DNA from: Deinococcus soli (ex Cha et al. 2016)
GTDB lineage: Bacteria > Deinococcota > Deinococci > Deinococcales > Deinococcaceae
Direction: 5' to 3'
DNA: 64,000 nt
Assembly: GCF_001007995.1 (NCBI RefSeq)
Contig: NZ_CP011389.1
Span: 2,263,501-2,327,500 of the forward strand
A model generated the notes under the pieces. The model had not been told where the DNA came from, searched no databases, and saw nothing but the letters and a program-made list of their open reading frames with translations. Below, piece after piece: positions 1 through 12,085 of the stretch (position 1 is the stretch's first letter; every line of letters starts with the position of its first letter). Both the position numbers and the translations under genes were made by a program.

Positions 1-2199
<2,199 letters not shown>

Positions 2200-2290
2200 A
2201 GCTCGCTCCCTTTCCCCTCGTGGGGCTCGCAGAGCTGCGGAGCAGAGAGGGTGGGGGTGAGGGGGCGTGTGACCCACTCGACCTGATCAG

Positions 2291-2319
2291 GGAGGCCAAG
2301 GCCGCGCGCTCTGGCCTCC
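2291..2319. terminator. Hairpin between convergent pheT and Nudix gene
   Basis: Arms GGAGGCC (2291-2297) and GGCCTCC (2313-2319) can pair. The site lies between two convergent stop codons, which fits a bidirectional terminator. There is no clear T tract. The preceding 2200-2260 stretch resembles the tail of the dispersed repeat seen at 4455-4611, in inverted orientation. Confidence 0.5.
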
Positions 2320-2324
2320 TCTGG

Positions 2325-3314
2325 TTACTGGGCGGGGGTGTCCCCGTGCGTGCGCCACCAGCGGAGGTTGGCGCGGATCAGTTCGCCGCTCAGGTCCTCT
2401 TCGCCCGGCAGGTCGGCGGGGCTGAACCACCCGACCTCCAGCACCTCGCCGTCCTGCGGGGTGAGGGTGCCGGTGACGCCCTGGGCGCGGTGCAGAACGG
2501 ACACGTTGTCGATGACGTGCCCGTTCGGGTACGTGAAGCGGTACTCCGGCCCGGCGAACATGTGCAGCGGCTCAAGGTGAGCGGCGCGCAGGCCGGTCTC
2601 CTCGTGCAATTCCCGCGCGGCAGTCTGGGCGAAGGCCTCGCCGGGTTCCAGGCTGCCGCCGGGCAGGGTCCACAGGCGGGTGTGCCCGTGCCGCAGCAGC
2701 AGGAGGCGCCCCTGTTCGTCGGTGACAAGGACGTTCGAGCCGGGTGCGAACCAGGGGCGCGGGCCGATCACGCGCCGCAACTCCATCAGGAAATTCCCGA
2801 CCGGCGGTGCGGGTGGCGTGGGGGCCAGGGGCAGGGGCGGCAGGCCCGCGCGGGTGCGCAGGACGTTCAGGCTGGCGTGGTTGGCATTGTTGCTCAGGTC
2901 CGGCAGGGCGTCCAGCGGGAACCAACGGAGTTCCAGGGTCTCGCCGCTGTCGTCCGGCGCGGCCTGCTCCAGCGCGGCGGCGGGGAGCGTGCCGTGCGCC
3001 CGCATCCCGATGATGTAGATCTCGTGCCCGTTCGGGTAGCGGTGGAACAGCTCCGGGCCGTCCTGCAACCCCTCGGGCAGCGGCAGCAGGGTCAGGTTCG
3101 GGCAGTCCAGCCCGGTCTCCTCGAACAGTTCGCGGCGGGCGCCGATCAGGAAGTCTTCGCCGGGTTCCAGCGCGCCGCCCGGTTCGCCCCACAGGCCGTC
3201 GTCGCCGCGGCGTTGCAGCAGCACCCGCCCGTGCTCGTCCTGGATCAGGACGCCCACGGCGGCGGCCATCAGGGGCGCGTTGCCCCATACCTCACGCAGT
3301 TCCATCAGGGTCAT
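2325..3314 (-). CDS. Tandem Nudix hydrolase (two Nudix domains)
   Basis: A 329-residue protein with two complete Nudix domains. Each carries the GX5EX7REUXEEXGU box: GGALEPGEDFLIGARRELFEETGL spans the first (about residues 45-70) and a second, GGSLEPGEAF followed by ARELHEETGL, lies near residues 215-240. Nudix enzymes hydrolyse nucleoside diphosphates linked to another group, needing Mg2+. The substrate cannot be read from sequence. A proline-rich linker (PLPLAPTPPAPP) joins the halves, so this is probably a gene duplication with fusion. The ATG at 3314 has a TACCGT hexamer 8 nt upstream, overlapping the divergent promoter of the glycosyltransferase. Deinococcus genomes are known to be rich in Nudix genes. 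Confidence 0.93.
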   Translation of the reverse strand: MTLMELREVWGNAPLMAAAVGVLIQDEHGRVLLQRRGDDGLWGEPGGALEPGEDFLIGARRELFEETGLDCPNLTLLPLPEGLQDGPELFHRYPNGHEIYIIGMRAHGTLPAAALEQAAPDDSGETLELRWFPLDALPDLSNNANHASLNVLRTRAGLPPLPLAPTPPAPPVGNFLMELRRVIGPRPWFAPGSNVLVTDEQGRLLLLRHGHTRLWTLPGGSLEPGEAFAQTAARELHEETGLRAAHLEPLHMFAGPEYRFTYPNGHVIDNVSVLHRAQGVTGTLTPQDGEVLEVGWFSPADLPGEEDLSGELIRANLRWWRTHGDTPAQ

Positions 3315-3340
3315 CGGGGCTTACGGTACCCTGCCGGGTG

Positions 3341-4435
3341 ATGAGGACCGATGCTGCGCCGCTGCGCGTGCTGTTCGTGACCGACGCGCCCGCCGTGGGC
3401 GGCAGCGAGGTCTACATGCGCGAGATCATTCCCCCCATGCGCGCCCACGGGGTGCACGCCGAGGTCGCCATGCCGGACGTACCGGGCACCGCCGACTTCC
3501 GCGCGCAGATTCAGGAACGCGGCATTCCCGTGCACGCCTACCGCACCCTGGACGAGGTGGCCCGCGTAGAGAGCGAGGGGCAGGGCTTCGACCTGACGAT
3601 CCTGAGCAGCTGGAACCCGCGCGGGTACCGCAAGTACTACCGCGCGCTGCGCGGGCCGTTCGTGTCCCTGGTGCACGACCAGCTCATGCTGCACATTCCG
3701 GGCCTGCCGCAGGGCGTGTACCGCGCGTGCTACGAGTGGTTGCAGGCCGGGGACATCCGCGGCGCGCAGCACGTGATCACCGTGTCCGAGTGGGGCGCGG
3801 CGTACCTGCGGCGTCACCACCGCATGACCCAGGTGCACGCCGTGCCGAACGGCGTGGACACCGTGAAGTTCCGCCCCGGCGACCCGGGGGAGCGCGCCGC
3901 GCTGCGCGGGCGCCTGGGCTTTACCGGTTTCACGGTGCTGAACCCGGCCCGCATGAGCATCGAGAAGAACCACCCGGCGGTCATCGCCACGGCGTGGCAG
4001 GCGCCGGAACTGCACTTCGTCTTGGTGGGGACCGGGTACCTGGAACCCGCCCTGAAACGCGCCGCGCCGCGCAACGTGACGTTCCTGGGCAAACGGCACG
4101 ACATGCCAGACCTGTACCGCGCGGCGGACGTGGTCCTGCAACCCACCATCGCGGAGAACCAGTCCCTGGCGACCCTGGAAGCCCTGGCGAGCGGCACGCC
4201 GGTCGTCACGAACGACATCCCCGCGCAGCGCGAACTGATCCGCATGGGTCAGGAGGGCCTGCTCGTGCGCGGCGGCGCCCCCGGCTACGCGGCGGCCCTG
4301 CGGGCCCTGGCCGCCCACCCGGACGCCCTGCGCCGCATGGGCCTCGCGGCGCGCCAGAGCGTGCTGGACGGCCACACGCTGGACGGCAACGCCCGCCACC
4401 TCGCCACGCTACTCACGGAACTGGCCGGGCGCTGA
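3341..4435 (+). CDS. Glycosyltransferase, GT4 family
   Basis: A GT-B fold glycosyltransferase of 364 residues that would move a sugar from a nucleotide-sugar donor onto an unidentified acceptor. The N-terminal domain opens with VLFVTDAPAVGGSEVYMREI, the glycine-rich acceptor-side loop of GT4 enzymes. The C-terminal domain has the donor-site EX7E-type region, IAENQSLATLEALASGTPVV. No membrane segment or signal peptide is visible, so it is probably cytoplasmic or peripheral. GTG at 3338 is an alternative start directly before the ATG. TACCCT at 3327-3332 is a candidate -10 for a leaderless transcript. There is no polysaccharide cluster around it, so the product is unknown. Confidence 0.9.
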   Translation: MRTDAAPLRVLFVTDAPAVGGSEVYMREIIPPMRAHGVHAEVAMPDVPGTADFRAQIQERGIPVHAYRTLDEVARVESEGQGFDLTILSSWNPRGYRKYYRALRGPFVSLVHDQLMLHIPGLPQGVYRACYEWLQAGDIRGAQHVITVSEWGAAYLRRHHRMTQVHAVPNGVDTVKFRPGDPGERAALRGRLGFTGFTVLNPARMSIEKNHPAVIATAWQAPELHFVLVGTGYLEPALKRAAPRNVTFLGKRHDMPDLYRAADVVLQPTIAENQSLATLEALASGTPVVTNDIPAQRELIRMGQEGLLVRGGAPGYAAALRALAAHPDALRRMGLAARQSVLDGHTLDGNARHLATLLTELAGR

Positions 4436-4454
4436 CGGCCTGGGCGAGTCACTG

Positions 4455-4611
4455 ACAGCGGTGTCCAGTTCCATTGAAGGGCCAACGTCACGCCCTTCGA
4501 TGCCACTTCCAACCGCTGGTGTTGTCAGGTGCTCGCTCTGCGGCGCAGCTCTTCGAGTCCGCTCGTTCAGGAGCATTGAAGGTGCTTTTCAATACTCCTG
4601 AATGCTGCTGT
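4455..4611 (+). repeat. Dispersed MITE-like repeat, copy A
   Basis: A 157-bp element starting ACAGCGG and ending CTGCTGT, that is, with short imperfect terminal inverted repeats. It shares long blocks (GCGGTGTCCAG, GGGCCAAC, CCAACCGCT, GCTCGCTCTGC) with copies at 35707-35856 and, inverted, at 45739-45899. Near its right end CAGGAGCATTGAA and TTCAATACTCCTG form a hairpin. No coding capacity is seen. It fills the gap between the glycosyltransferase and the monooxygenase and may serve as a terminator. Confidence 0.75.
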
Positions 4612-4619
4612 GAGTCGCC

Positions 4620-5738
4620 TCAGCCGTCGTAGAAGGTCTCGATGCGCTGGCGGGCCAGTTCAGGGCTGAGTTTCAGGGCGGCGTTGCGCAGCAGCCGGGC
4701 CGGGCCGCGCAGCTGGCCGATCTGGCCCAGGTGCCGGGACTGCTGCACCATGCTGTTCGCGGTGCCCTCGCGGGCGCGCTGGTAGGCGGGCAGCGCCAGT
4801 GAGAGCGGCAGCCCGCTGCACAGCGCCTGCGCCAGGGCGTCGGCGTCCTGCAGGGCCTGCGCGGCGCCCTGCCCGAGGTTCGGGGTGGTGGCGTGCGCGG
4901 CGTCCCCGATCAGGACGGCCCGGCCCCGGTGCCAGTGGGGCAGCGGGTCGATGTCGCTGAGTTCCACCGGGTGAATGCGGTCCTCCTGGGTGTGGGCGAT
5001 GAGTTCGATCACCTGGTCGGGGAAGTCGCGGTACTCGCGCAGCAGGTCGGTCTTCCTGCGGGTCTGCCCGGGGGCGGTGTGGATGGGCGCGTGCCAGTAC
5101 GTGACGCCGGGCGCGATGCGGAAGAACGTGAAGCGGTGCCCGCGCCCCCAGAACTCCACGAAGGACTCGCGGTACTCGGGCAGTGGGTCGATGTTCGTCA
5201 GGCCCCGGTACGCGATCTGCCCGGTGCTCACCAGTCGCGCCTCGGGCATCAGCAGGTCGCGGGCGCGGGAGACGCGGCCCTCGGCGTCCACGAGCAGCCC
5301 GGCGTTCACGCGGGTGCCGTCCGTGAAGGTCACCGCGACCTGATGCGCGTCCTGCGTGAGGCCCAGCAGGCGGCGGCCGGTGTGCACCGTGCCGTCCGGG
5401 AGGCTTGCGGCCAGCGCGCGGTGCAGCGCCGTTCTGGAGATCGCGTACAGGCCGCGGCCGTGCGCGCGGGCCACCTCGCGCTGGTCGCGGTGGTACAGCA
5501 CGCGCCCGCCCGCGTCGATGATCTGCATGTCGCGCAGGGCGAGCCCATGGGTGTCCAGCACGTCCGCCACGCCCAGCCGTTCCAGGATGCGGGCGCTGTT
5601 CGGCGGGATGATCAGCCCGCCCCCGATGGACTGGAGCTGCGGTGCGGCCTCGTGCACGTGGATGGACTGGCCGCGCAGGGTCATGGCGCGGGCGAAGGCC
5701 AGGCCGCTGATACCGGCCCCGACGACGTGAATGTTCAT
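4620..5738 (-). CDS. FAD-dependent monooxygenase (aromatic hydroxylase / PHBH fold)
   Basis: A 372-residue flavoprotein monooxygenase using NAD(P)H and O2 to hydroxylate or epoxidise an unidentified substrate. The N-terminal Rossmann motif is VVGAGISGLAFARAM (GXGXXG). The C-terminal FAD-ribityl motif is VLIGDAAHATTPNLGQGAAQ (GDAAH). These two motifs and the length fit group A flavin monooxygenases such as salicylate- or kynurenine-3-monooxygenase relatives. The frame extends upstream, but ATG 5738 is chosen because GGAGGGTG sits just before it and the FAD motif begins immediately after. It is divergent from the DUF512 gene. No pathway neighbours are present, so the substrate is unknown. Confidence 0.9.
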   Translation of the reverse strand: MNIHVVGAGISGLAFARAMTLRGQSIHVHEAAPQLQSIGGGLIIPPNSARILERLGVADVLDTHGLALRDMQIIDAGGRVLYHRDQREVARAHGRGLYAISRTALHRALAASLPDGTVHTGRRLLGLTQDAHQVAVTFTDGTRVNAGLLVDAEGRVSRARDLLMPEARLVSTGQIAYRGLTNIDPLPEYRESFVEFWGRGHRFTFFRIAPGVTYWHAPIHTAPGQTRRKTDLLREYRDFPDQVIELIAHTQEDRIHPVELSDIDPLPHWHRGRAVLIGDAAHATTPNLGQGAAQALQDADALAQALCSGLPLSLALPAYQRAREGTANSMVQQSRHLGQIGQLRGPARLLRNAALKLSPELARQRIETFYDG

Positions 5739-5992
5739 GGGCACCCTCCGGGGGTGTGAATAGCGAAGGCGGGCGCGGCTTTTTGCCGTGCTGGACGTTG
5801 TTGCGCTGAGTATTCGCCTGAGCGGGTGGGCCGGTTGTCCCGCCCGGGCGCCGGCGCGAACCTGCGCCCGCTCACACCTGACCCTGGGCGCGGCTGTTAT
5901 GCTGCTGTGCTTGATGCGGTGCCCCCAGGGCGGCCCGCGCGCAGGTGACAGGTGAGGGGCCGCCACAGCGTCCCGAAAAGGGGTGAAGTGAC

Positions 5993-7507
<1,515 letters not shown>

Positions 7508-7526
7508 GGCCACCACCCGCTGCGCC

Positions 7527-7564
7527 GACCGGCCCGCGCCCCTGAAGAGGGTGACGGGCCGGTC
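7527..7564. terminator. Rho-independent-type hairpin after DUF512 gene
   Basis: A perfect 10-bp stem, GACCGGCCCG (7527-7536) with CGGGCCGGTC (7555-7564), 20 nt after the stop codon. The T-run is poor, as for most hairpins in this window. Confidence 0.7.
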
Positions 7565-7747
7565 CTGCGTCCGGGGGTGGTGCGTGGTCTGCCCCTCTAC
7601 CCGGCGGGGGAGGGGGGTACGCCCCCACCGCCGCGGATGGTGTGGGCGGATACGGAATCTGCCGTGCTGCTAGCAAGTTTCCGGCAGCCGGTCCCGTAAA
7701 AATTCCACAGAAACCAAACCTGTCTAGATCTCTTCATGAGGGGAGGA

Positions 7748-7776
7748 TTGCTGAACGCTGAACGACCTGACACACT
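7748..7776 (+). promoter_or_regulatory. Candidate mscL promoter
   Basis: TTGCTG (7748-7753), a 17-nt spacer and CACACT (7771-7776) resemble a sigma-70-type promoter ending 6 nt before the mscL ATG, so a leaderless transcript is likely. The bases 7565-7747 hold nothing else I can identify. Confidence 0.45.
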
Positions 7777-7782
7777 CCGGCC

Positions 7783-8163
7783 ATGCTGAGTGGATTCAGA
7801 GACTTCATCATGCGCGGCAACATCGTGGACCTCGCCATCGCCGTCGCGACGGGTGCAGCCTTTACCGCACTGGTGGGCGCCTTCTCGACAGCCTTCATCA
7901 ACCCGCTGATCAAACTGGCGACCGGCGGCGGCGCCGTCGGCGGCAAGTTCGTGATCAACGGTGTGGAATTCGACTACGGCCTGTTCATCACGGCGCTCAT
8001 CACCTTCCTGATCACCATGCTCGTCCTGTACGTCGTGGTCGTCACGCCCTACAACCGCTTCCGCGAGCGCCTGGCCAAACCCGCCGCACCGGTCGTCGTG
8101 GAACCCACCGCCCAGGAAAAACTGCTGGCCGAGATCCGCGACGAACTGCGCCGCCGCCCCTGA
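7783..8163 (+). CDS. mscL: Large-conductance mechanosensitive channel
   Basis: A 126-residue inner-membrane channel that forms a pentamer and opens under hypo-osmotic shock to release solutes. The N-terminus MLSGFRDFIMRGNIVDLAIA contains the conserved amphipathic S1 helix and the start of TM1 (about residues 15-42, ending in VGAFSTAFINP). TM2 lies around residues 68-92 (FITALITFLITMLVLYVVVV). A charged C-terminal helix (EKLLAEIRDELRRR) completes the usual MscL layout. Length is typical. It ends at a strong terminator shared with the convergent beta-lactamase-like gene. Confidence 0.97.
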   Translation: MLSGFRDFIMRGNIVDLAIAVATGAAFTALVGAFSTAFINPLIKLATGGGAVGGKFVINGVEFDYGLFITALITFLITMLVLYVVVVTPYNRFRERLAKPAAPVVVEPTAQEKLLAEIRDELRRRP

Positions 8164-8177
8164 GCAGCGCTCCAGCG

Positions 8178-8210
8178 ACGTCCCCCGGTGCCCATGGCTC
8201 CGGGGGACGT
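8178..8210. terminator. Bidirectional terminator after mscL
   Basis: A perfect 11-bp stem, ACGTCCCCCGG (8178-8188) with CCGGGGGACGT (8200-8210), placed between the convergent mscL and serine hydrolase genes. Confidence 0.8.
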
Positions 8211-8233
8211 TCCCGCTGTTCAGCGCCGTGGGA

Positions 8234-9709
8234 TCACCGCAGGAGATCCAGGGTCGCGCCGTACAGCCCGACGAACGCGTCCTCCTGCAGGGGCCCCGGG
8301 GCGTTCCAGGTGGCACTCACGCAGTACGTGCGCCCGGTCAGGGTGGTGATCTGCGTGGTCAGGTTCAGCACGCCGGGCTCGCTGCCGCCCTTGTAACTCA
8401 CGCTGCGGAAGCGCGCCGGGTCGGCCACGCCGGGGTTCAGCTGCGTCTCCTTCAGGGCCGCCACCCCGGCCATCAGGCGGCACAGCGTGGCCGGTGTAGC
8501 GAACCACTCCACGTCCCGCGCCAGGGGGCCGCCCGCGAAGTCGGTGGCGGCGGGCAGCGGCGCCATGCGGGCGCGGTCCAGCACCGCCCGGCGCGCGGGC
8601 ACGTTCAGGACAGCGGCGCGGTACGCGGCGAGCAGCGCGGCGTTCGCGGGATTCTTCAGGGCGAAGGCCTCGCGGGTGCTGGGGAAGGGCCGCTGGCCGA
8701 ACCGGGCCTCCACGCCCGCGCGGCCCACCACGCCCAGCAGCAGGTCGGTGGCGGTGTTGTCGCTCTGCGCGATCATCCGCGCCGCCAGGTCCCGCAGCGT
8801 GTAGCGGCTGCCGGTGGGGGCGTCCTGCAGGGTGCCGCTGGGCAGGCTGCGGTCTGCGTCGGTCAGGGTCACCTCGTCCGTCCACTGTTTCTGCCCGGCG
8901 CTCACCTGTGATTGCAGTTCGGCCAGGATCGCCAGCTTGAACGTGGACCCGACCGCCAGGGGCCGCGTGACGTTCAGCGCGGCGGCAGGCGTGGGCGCCC
9001 CCACCTCCTGCACGAGCAGGCTGACCTGACCGGGCAGGGCAGCAAAGGCCGCGCGGGTCTCGTCCAGCGACGTGAAGACCGGCGGGGGCGGCGTGAGGAG
9101 CAGTCCCGTCACGCGGCCCTGGTCGTCCAGCGAGAACTGCGTCACGTTCAGCTGCCCCCGCTCGAAGATCAGCCCCGCGATCTGCGCGCCGACCCGCACG
9201 TCCTTCAGGGCGCCGAACTGCGCCGTGACGTCCGCCAGCAGGGCGCGCAGCTGCGCCTCCGGCACGGCCGCCAGGAAGGACGGGGCGAACAGCGTGGCGT
9301 CGAACGGCCCGCCGAAGATGCGGGTCAGCACCTCGCGCGGCGAACCCACCCCGGGAGCCTGGGCTGTCGTCAGGAGCGGCGCGAACCGCAGGCCCGTGAA
9401 GCGTCCCTGGTCGTCCAGCGCGGCCAGCACGTTCAGTTCACCGCGTTCGAACACCGCCACGAGCAGGTCGCCGCGCGGCTCGGTCCGCACGAACGCACCC
9501 AGCTGGGCAGTCAGGCCGTCCAGGGCCGCCTGGAGCGCCTCGGTCGGCAGGGCCGCCAGGAAGGACGGCGCCAGCCACGCCGGCTGCACCGGCCCGCTGA
9601 ACAGGCGCGTCACGGCGGCCGCCGGACTGGATGGCGTCTGAGTGGGCGTCTGGGCCTGCGCGGGCAGGGTGGCGGTCAGGACGATCAGGGCAGCGGTGAG
9701 GGGGCGCAT
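8234..9709 (-). CDS. Secreted class A beta-lactamase-like serine hydrolase with duplicated N-terminal domain
   Basis: A 491-residue protein with an N-terminal signal peptide (hydrophobic core about residues 5-18, cut probable after AQAQ). Two homologous blocks of about 80 residues follow, at roughly 30-110 and 125-205. Both contain a SFLAA-P segment, a VTAQ/LTAQ-GA segment and FERG-LNV. The catalytic domain carries Ser255-Thr-Phe-Lys258 (SXXK), Ser316-Asp-Asn318 (SDN) and a C-terminal SYKGGSEPG in place of KTG. These are the active-site motifs of class A beta-lactamases and related serine hydrolases. Whether it hydrolyses beta-lactams or another ester or amide is not decidable. The duplicated N-terminal domain resembles the helical fold seen before the lactamase domain in clavulanic-acid ORF12-type proteins. 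Confidence 0.88.
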   Translation of the reverse strand: MRPLTAALIVLTATLPAQAQTPTQTPSSPAAAVTRLFSGPVQPAWLAPSFLAALPTEALQAALDGLTAQLGAFVRTEPRGDLLVAVFERGELNVLAALDDQGRFTGLRFAPLLTTAQAPGVGSPREVLTRIFGGPFDATLFAPSFLAAVPEAQLRALLADVTAQFGALKDVRVGAQIAGLIFERGQLNVTQFSLDDQGRVTGLLLTPPPPVFTSLDETRAAFAALPGQVSLLVQEVGAPTPAAALNVTRPLAVGSTFKLAILAELQSQVSAGQKQWTDEVTLTDADRSLPSGTLQDAPTGSRYTLRDLAARMIAQSDNTATDLLLGVVGRAGVEARFGQRPFPSTREAFALKNPANAALLAAYRAAVLNVPARRAVLDRARMAPLPAATDFAGGPLARDVEWFATPATLCRLMAGVAALKETQLNPGVADPARFRSVSYKGGSEPGVLNLTTQITTLTGRTYCVSATWNAPGPLQEDAFVGLYGATLDLLR

Positions 9710-9770
9710 GCCCCTGACTACGCCAGTGGGCGGGTGCGGGTTCCGGGGGCCGCCGCCTATACTTCAGGGC

Positions 9771-10064
9771 ATGATTGACGCGGCCCAGATCGACCATCTC
9801 GCGCAGCTCGCGCGGCTGCACCTGACTCCGGAGGAACGCGCGGCCATGCAGGCCGACCTGACCCGCGTGCTCGGCTACTTCGAACAGCTGAATGAGGTGG
9901 ACACCGGCGGCGTGCCGGAGATGCAGCGCCCCGTGACCCTCGTGAACGTCCTGCGCGACGACGTGGCGGGCGACGTGTTCCCCGTGGCGACCGTCACTGC
10001 TCTGGCGCCCGAGAGCATGCCCGACGGCCACATCCGCGTGCCCCGCACCGTGGAGACCGACTGA
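9771..10064 (+). CDS. gatC: Glutamyl-tRNA(Gln)/aspartyl-tRNA(Asn) amidotransferase subunit C
   Basis: A 97-residue subunit of the GatCAB amidotransferase, which converts misacylated Glu-tRNA-Gln or Asp-tRNA-Asn to the amide form. [20 protein letters not shown] is the family's N-terminal helix, and the C-terminus [14 protein letters not shown] is also typical. Start ATG 9771 is set by TATACT at 9758-9763, a -10 hexamer 7 nt before it that implies leaderless mRNA. The frame continues upstream but without family similarity. gatA and gatB are not adjacent. Its stop overlaps a 23-codon ORF leading into serS. Confidence 0.95.
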   Translation: MIDAAQIDHLAQLARLHLTPEERAAMQADLTRVLGYFEQLNEVDTGGVPEMQRPVTLVNVLRDDVAGDVFPVATVTALAPESMPDGHIRVPRTVETD

Positions 10065-10135
10065 TGACGGGCAAGACGCTCAGGGGCGGCCCCTCGCTTG
10101 ACTTGATGGTCACCGACCGTCTCTGGAGGCTGTGA
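10064..10135 (+). CDS. Possible 23-codon coupling ORF between gatC and serS
   Basis: A tiny ORF ([14 protein letters not shown], then MVTDRLWRL) whose ATG overlaps the gatC stop as TGATG and whose stop overlaps the serS ATG as TGATG. It exactly bridges the 70-nt gap. That geometry would allow ribosomes to terminate and reinitiate from gatC through to serS. It carries no recognisable domain and may have no function as a peptide; chance is possible in so short a stretch. Confidence 0.3.
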   Translation: MTGKTLRGGPSLDLMVTDRLWRL

Positions 10136-11412
10136 TGCTCGACATCAAGTTCATCCGTGAGAACGCCGGGGCCGTGAAGCACGCCGTGGAGGTCAAGGGC
10201 GTGCCCATCGACATCGACGACCTGCTGCGCATCGACCGCGAACTGGTGGACCTCAAGCAGCGCGTGGAGGCCATGCAGGCCGAACGCAACGCCAACGCCA
10301 AACTGGTGCCCAAGGCGACGCCCGAGGAGCGACCCACGCTGATCCAGCGCGGCAAGGACCTGGCCGAGGAGATCAAGTTGCTCGACCCGGCCCTGCGCGC
10401 CCACGAGGACAACCTCAGGCAGCTGCTGCTGCGCGTGCCGAACATCCCGCACGCCTCGGTGCCGGTCGGCAAGGACGACAATGACAACGTCGAGCTGCGC
10501 CGCGAAGGAACGCTCCCCGCGTTCGAGTTCACGCCGCGCGATCAGGTGGACCTGCTGGAGGGTCAGGGCTGGAGTGACTTCGAGCGGGTGGCGCGCGTGT
10601 CCGGGAGCCGCAGCTACCTTCTGAAGGGCGAGGGCGCGCTGCTGGAGATGGCCGTGCAGATGTTCGCCATGAGCTTCCTGGCGGGGCGGGGCTTCACGCC
10701 GCTGAGCACGACCGCACTGGTGCGCCCCGAGACGCTCGTGAACTCCGGGCACTTCCCCGGCGACGAGGAGAGCGTGTACAAGCTCGAAGGTGACGAGCTG
10801 ATGCTGGCCGGCACCGCCGAGGTGCCCGTGAACAGCCTGTATGCCGGTGAGCAGCTGAGCGCCGACCAGCTGCCGATGGCGTTCTCCGCGATCAGCGGCG
10901 CGTTCCGCCGCGAGGCCGGGAGCGCCGGGCGGGACGTGCGCGGCCTGATCCGCGTGCATGAGTTCCGCAAGGTCGAGCAGTACGTCATCTGCCGCGCCGA
11001 CGAGCAGGAGGGCATGAAGTGGTTCGAGACCCTGCTCGGCAACGCCGAGGCGATTCTGCAGGCGCTGGAACTGCCGTACCGCGTGGTGCAGAACTGCACG
11101 GGCGACATGGGCGCGGGCAAGGTCCTGATGTACGACATCGAGACCTGGGTGCCCAGCGAGCAGAAGTACCGCGAGACGCACTCCTGCTCGTACCTGGGCG
11201 ACTGGCAGGCCCGCCGCACCGGCCTGCGCTACCGCGACGAGACCGGCAAGCTGGTGTACGCGCACACCCTGAACAACACCGGGATCGCCACGCCGCGCAT
11301 CCTGGTGCCGCTGCTGGAAAACCACCAGCGGGCCGACGGGACCATCCACGTCCCCGAGGCGCTACGCCCGTACCTGGGTGGCAAGGCCGTCCTGGGCCAG
11401 CCCGTCCACTGA
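10135..11412 (+). CDS. serS: Serine--tRNA ligase
   Basis: A 425-residue class II aminoacyl-tRNA synthetase that charges tRNA-Ser. The N-terminal coiled-coil arm that grips the long variable arm is at about residues 28-100 (DLKQRVEAMQAERN). Class II motif 2 is visible as FRREAGSAGRDVRGLIRVHE, and motif 3 as GIATPRILVPLLENHQ near the C-terminus. ATG 10135 is preferred to GTG 10132 because GGAGG lies 5 nt upstream of it. It is transcribed with gatC. Length matches the bacterial norm (about 420-430). Confidence 0.98.
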   Translation: MLDIKFIRENAGAVKHAVEVKGVPIDIDDLLRIDRELVDLKQRVEAMQAERNANAKLVPKATPEERPTLIQRGKDLAEEIKLLDPALRAHEDNLRQLLLRVPNIPHASVPVGKDDNDNVELRREGTLPAFEFTPRDQVDLLEGQGWSDFERVARVSGSRSYLLKGEGALLEMAVQMFAMSFLAGRGFTPLSTTALVRPETLVNSGHFPGDEESVYKLEGDELMLAGTAEVPVNSLYAGEQLSADQLPMAFSAISGAFRREAGSAGRDVRGLIRVHEFRKVEQYVICRADEQEGMKWFETLLGNAEAILQALELPYRVVQNCTGDMGAGKVLMYDIETWVPSEQKYRETHSCSYLGDWQARRTGLRYRDETGKLVYAHTLNNTGIATPRILVPLLENHQRADGTIHVPEALRPYLGGKAVLGQPVH

Positions 11413-11429
11413 CTTCAGGAACGGGGGAG

Positions 11430-11459
11430 AGGGGGGCCGCGCTGACCTGCGGCCCCCTC
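11430..11459 (+). terminator. Terminator after serS
   Basis: GGGGGCCGC (ending 11440) pairs with GCGGCCCCC (starting 11449) in a 9-bp GC stem directly after serS and before the next gene's own -10 element. Confidence 0.65.
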
Positions 11460-11486
11460 CTCATGCGTGCCCGGTACCCTGCCGTT

Positions 11487-12053
11487 ATGAAGGCTGCCGG
11501 TCTGAACCTCCTGCGGGCCGCCCTGCTGCCGCTGCTCCTGCTCACGCCCGCGCAGGCCGGGGGTGCGGCGCAGCCCGCCTGGATCGGCCGCGCGGTAGAC
11601 GTGCCCGCCACGCCATTGTGCCGGGCGCTGGGCTGCACCCTCCAGACCGTCCGCGAGAACACCCCGGATACCCTGGGCGGACATGACGGCCAGCAGCGCA
11701 CCTACCGCACCGCGAGCGGCTGGCGGCTGGAGGTGGACGTCCGCCCCGGCGGGCGGGTCAGCGGCGCGCGCCTGCTGCGCCCCGGCGCCCCGCGCGGCAC
11801 GCGCCTGACCGACGCGCAGACCCGCGAGGCCGCCGCGTTCCTGAGCGCCCTGACCGGTCGGGCCTTCCGACCACAGGCCGTGCAGGCCTGCCTGAACGCC
11901 GGGCTGGCCGCGCAGGCCCGGGACTTCGACGCCTACGGCCCTGCCGACCCCCTGAGCCGCTGGAGCACGCCCGCCGGGTGGGCATTCCGGGCGCGCTGTG
12001 GCGTGGCGGGCGCGGGCGCGCTGGGCGTGTGGGCCGGGTGGAGGCAGGGCTGA
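11487..12053 (+). CDS. Predicted secreted protein of unknown function
   Basis: A 188-residue protein I do not recognise. It begins with a clear signal peptide (LLRAALLPLLLLTPAQAGGA, cleavage probably after AQA), so it is likely exported. The mature part has four cysteines spread along its length (PLCRALGCTLQ, QACLNAG, ARCGVA), which could form disulfides. The ATG at 11487 is supported by TACCCT 6 nt upstream. The gene sits between serS and a DinB-like gene, each with its own -10 element, so there is no operon evidence for its role. Confidence 0.75.
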   Translation: MKAAGLNLLRAALLPLLLLTPAQAGGAAQPAWIGRAVDVPATPLCRALGCTLQTVRENTPDTLGGHDGQQRTYRTASGWRLEVDVRPGGRVSGARLLRPGAPRGTRLTDAQTREAAAFLSALTGRAFRPQAVQACLNAGLAAQARDFDAYGPADPLSRWSTPAGWAFRARCGVAGAGALGVWAGWRQG

Positions 12054-12085
12054 CCGCGCCGGGCCGCGCGGCGTACACTGCCCGC

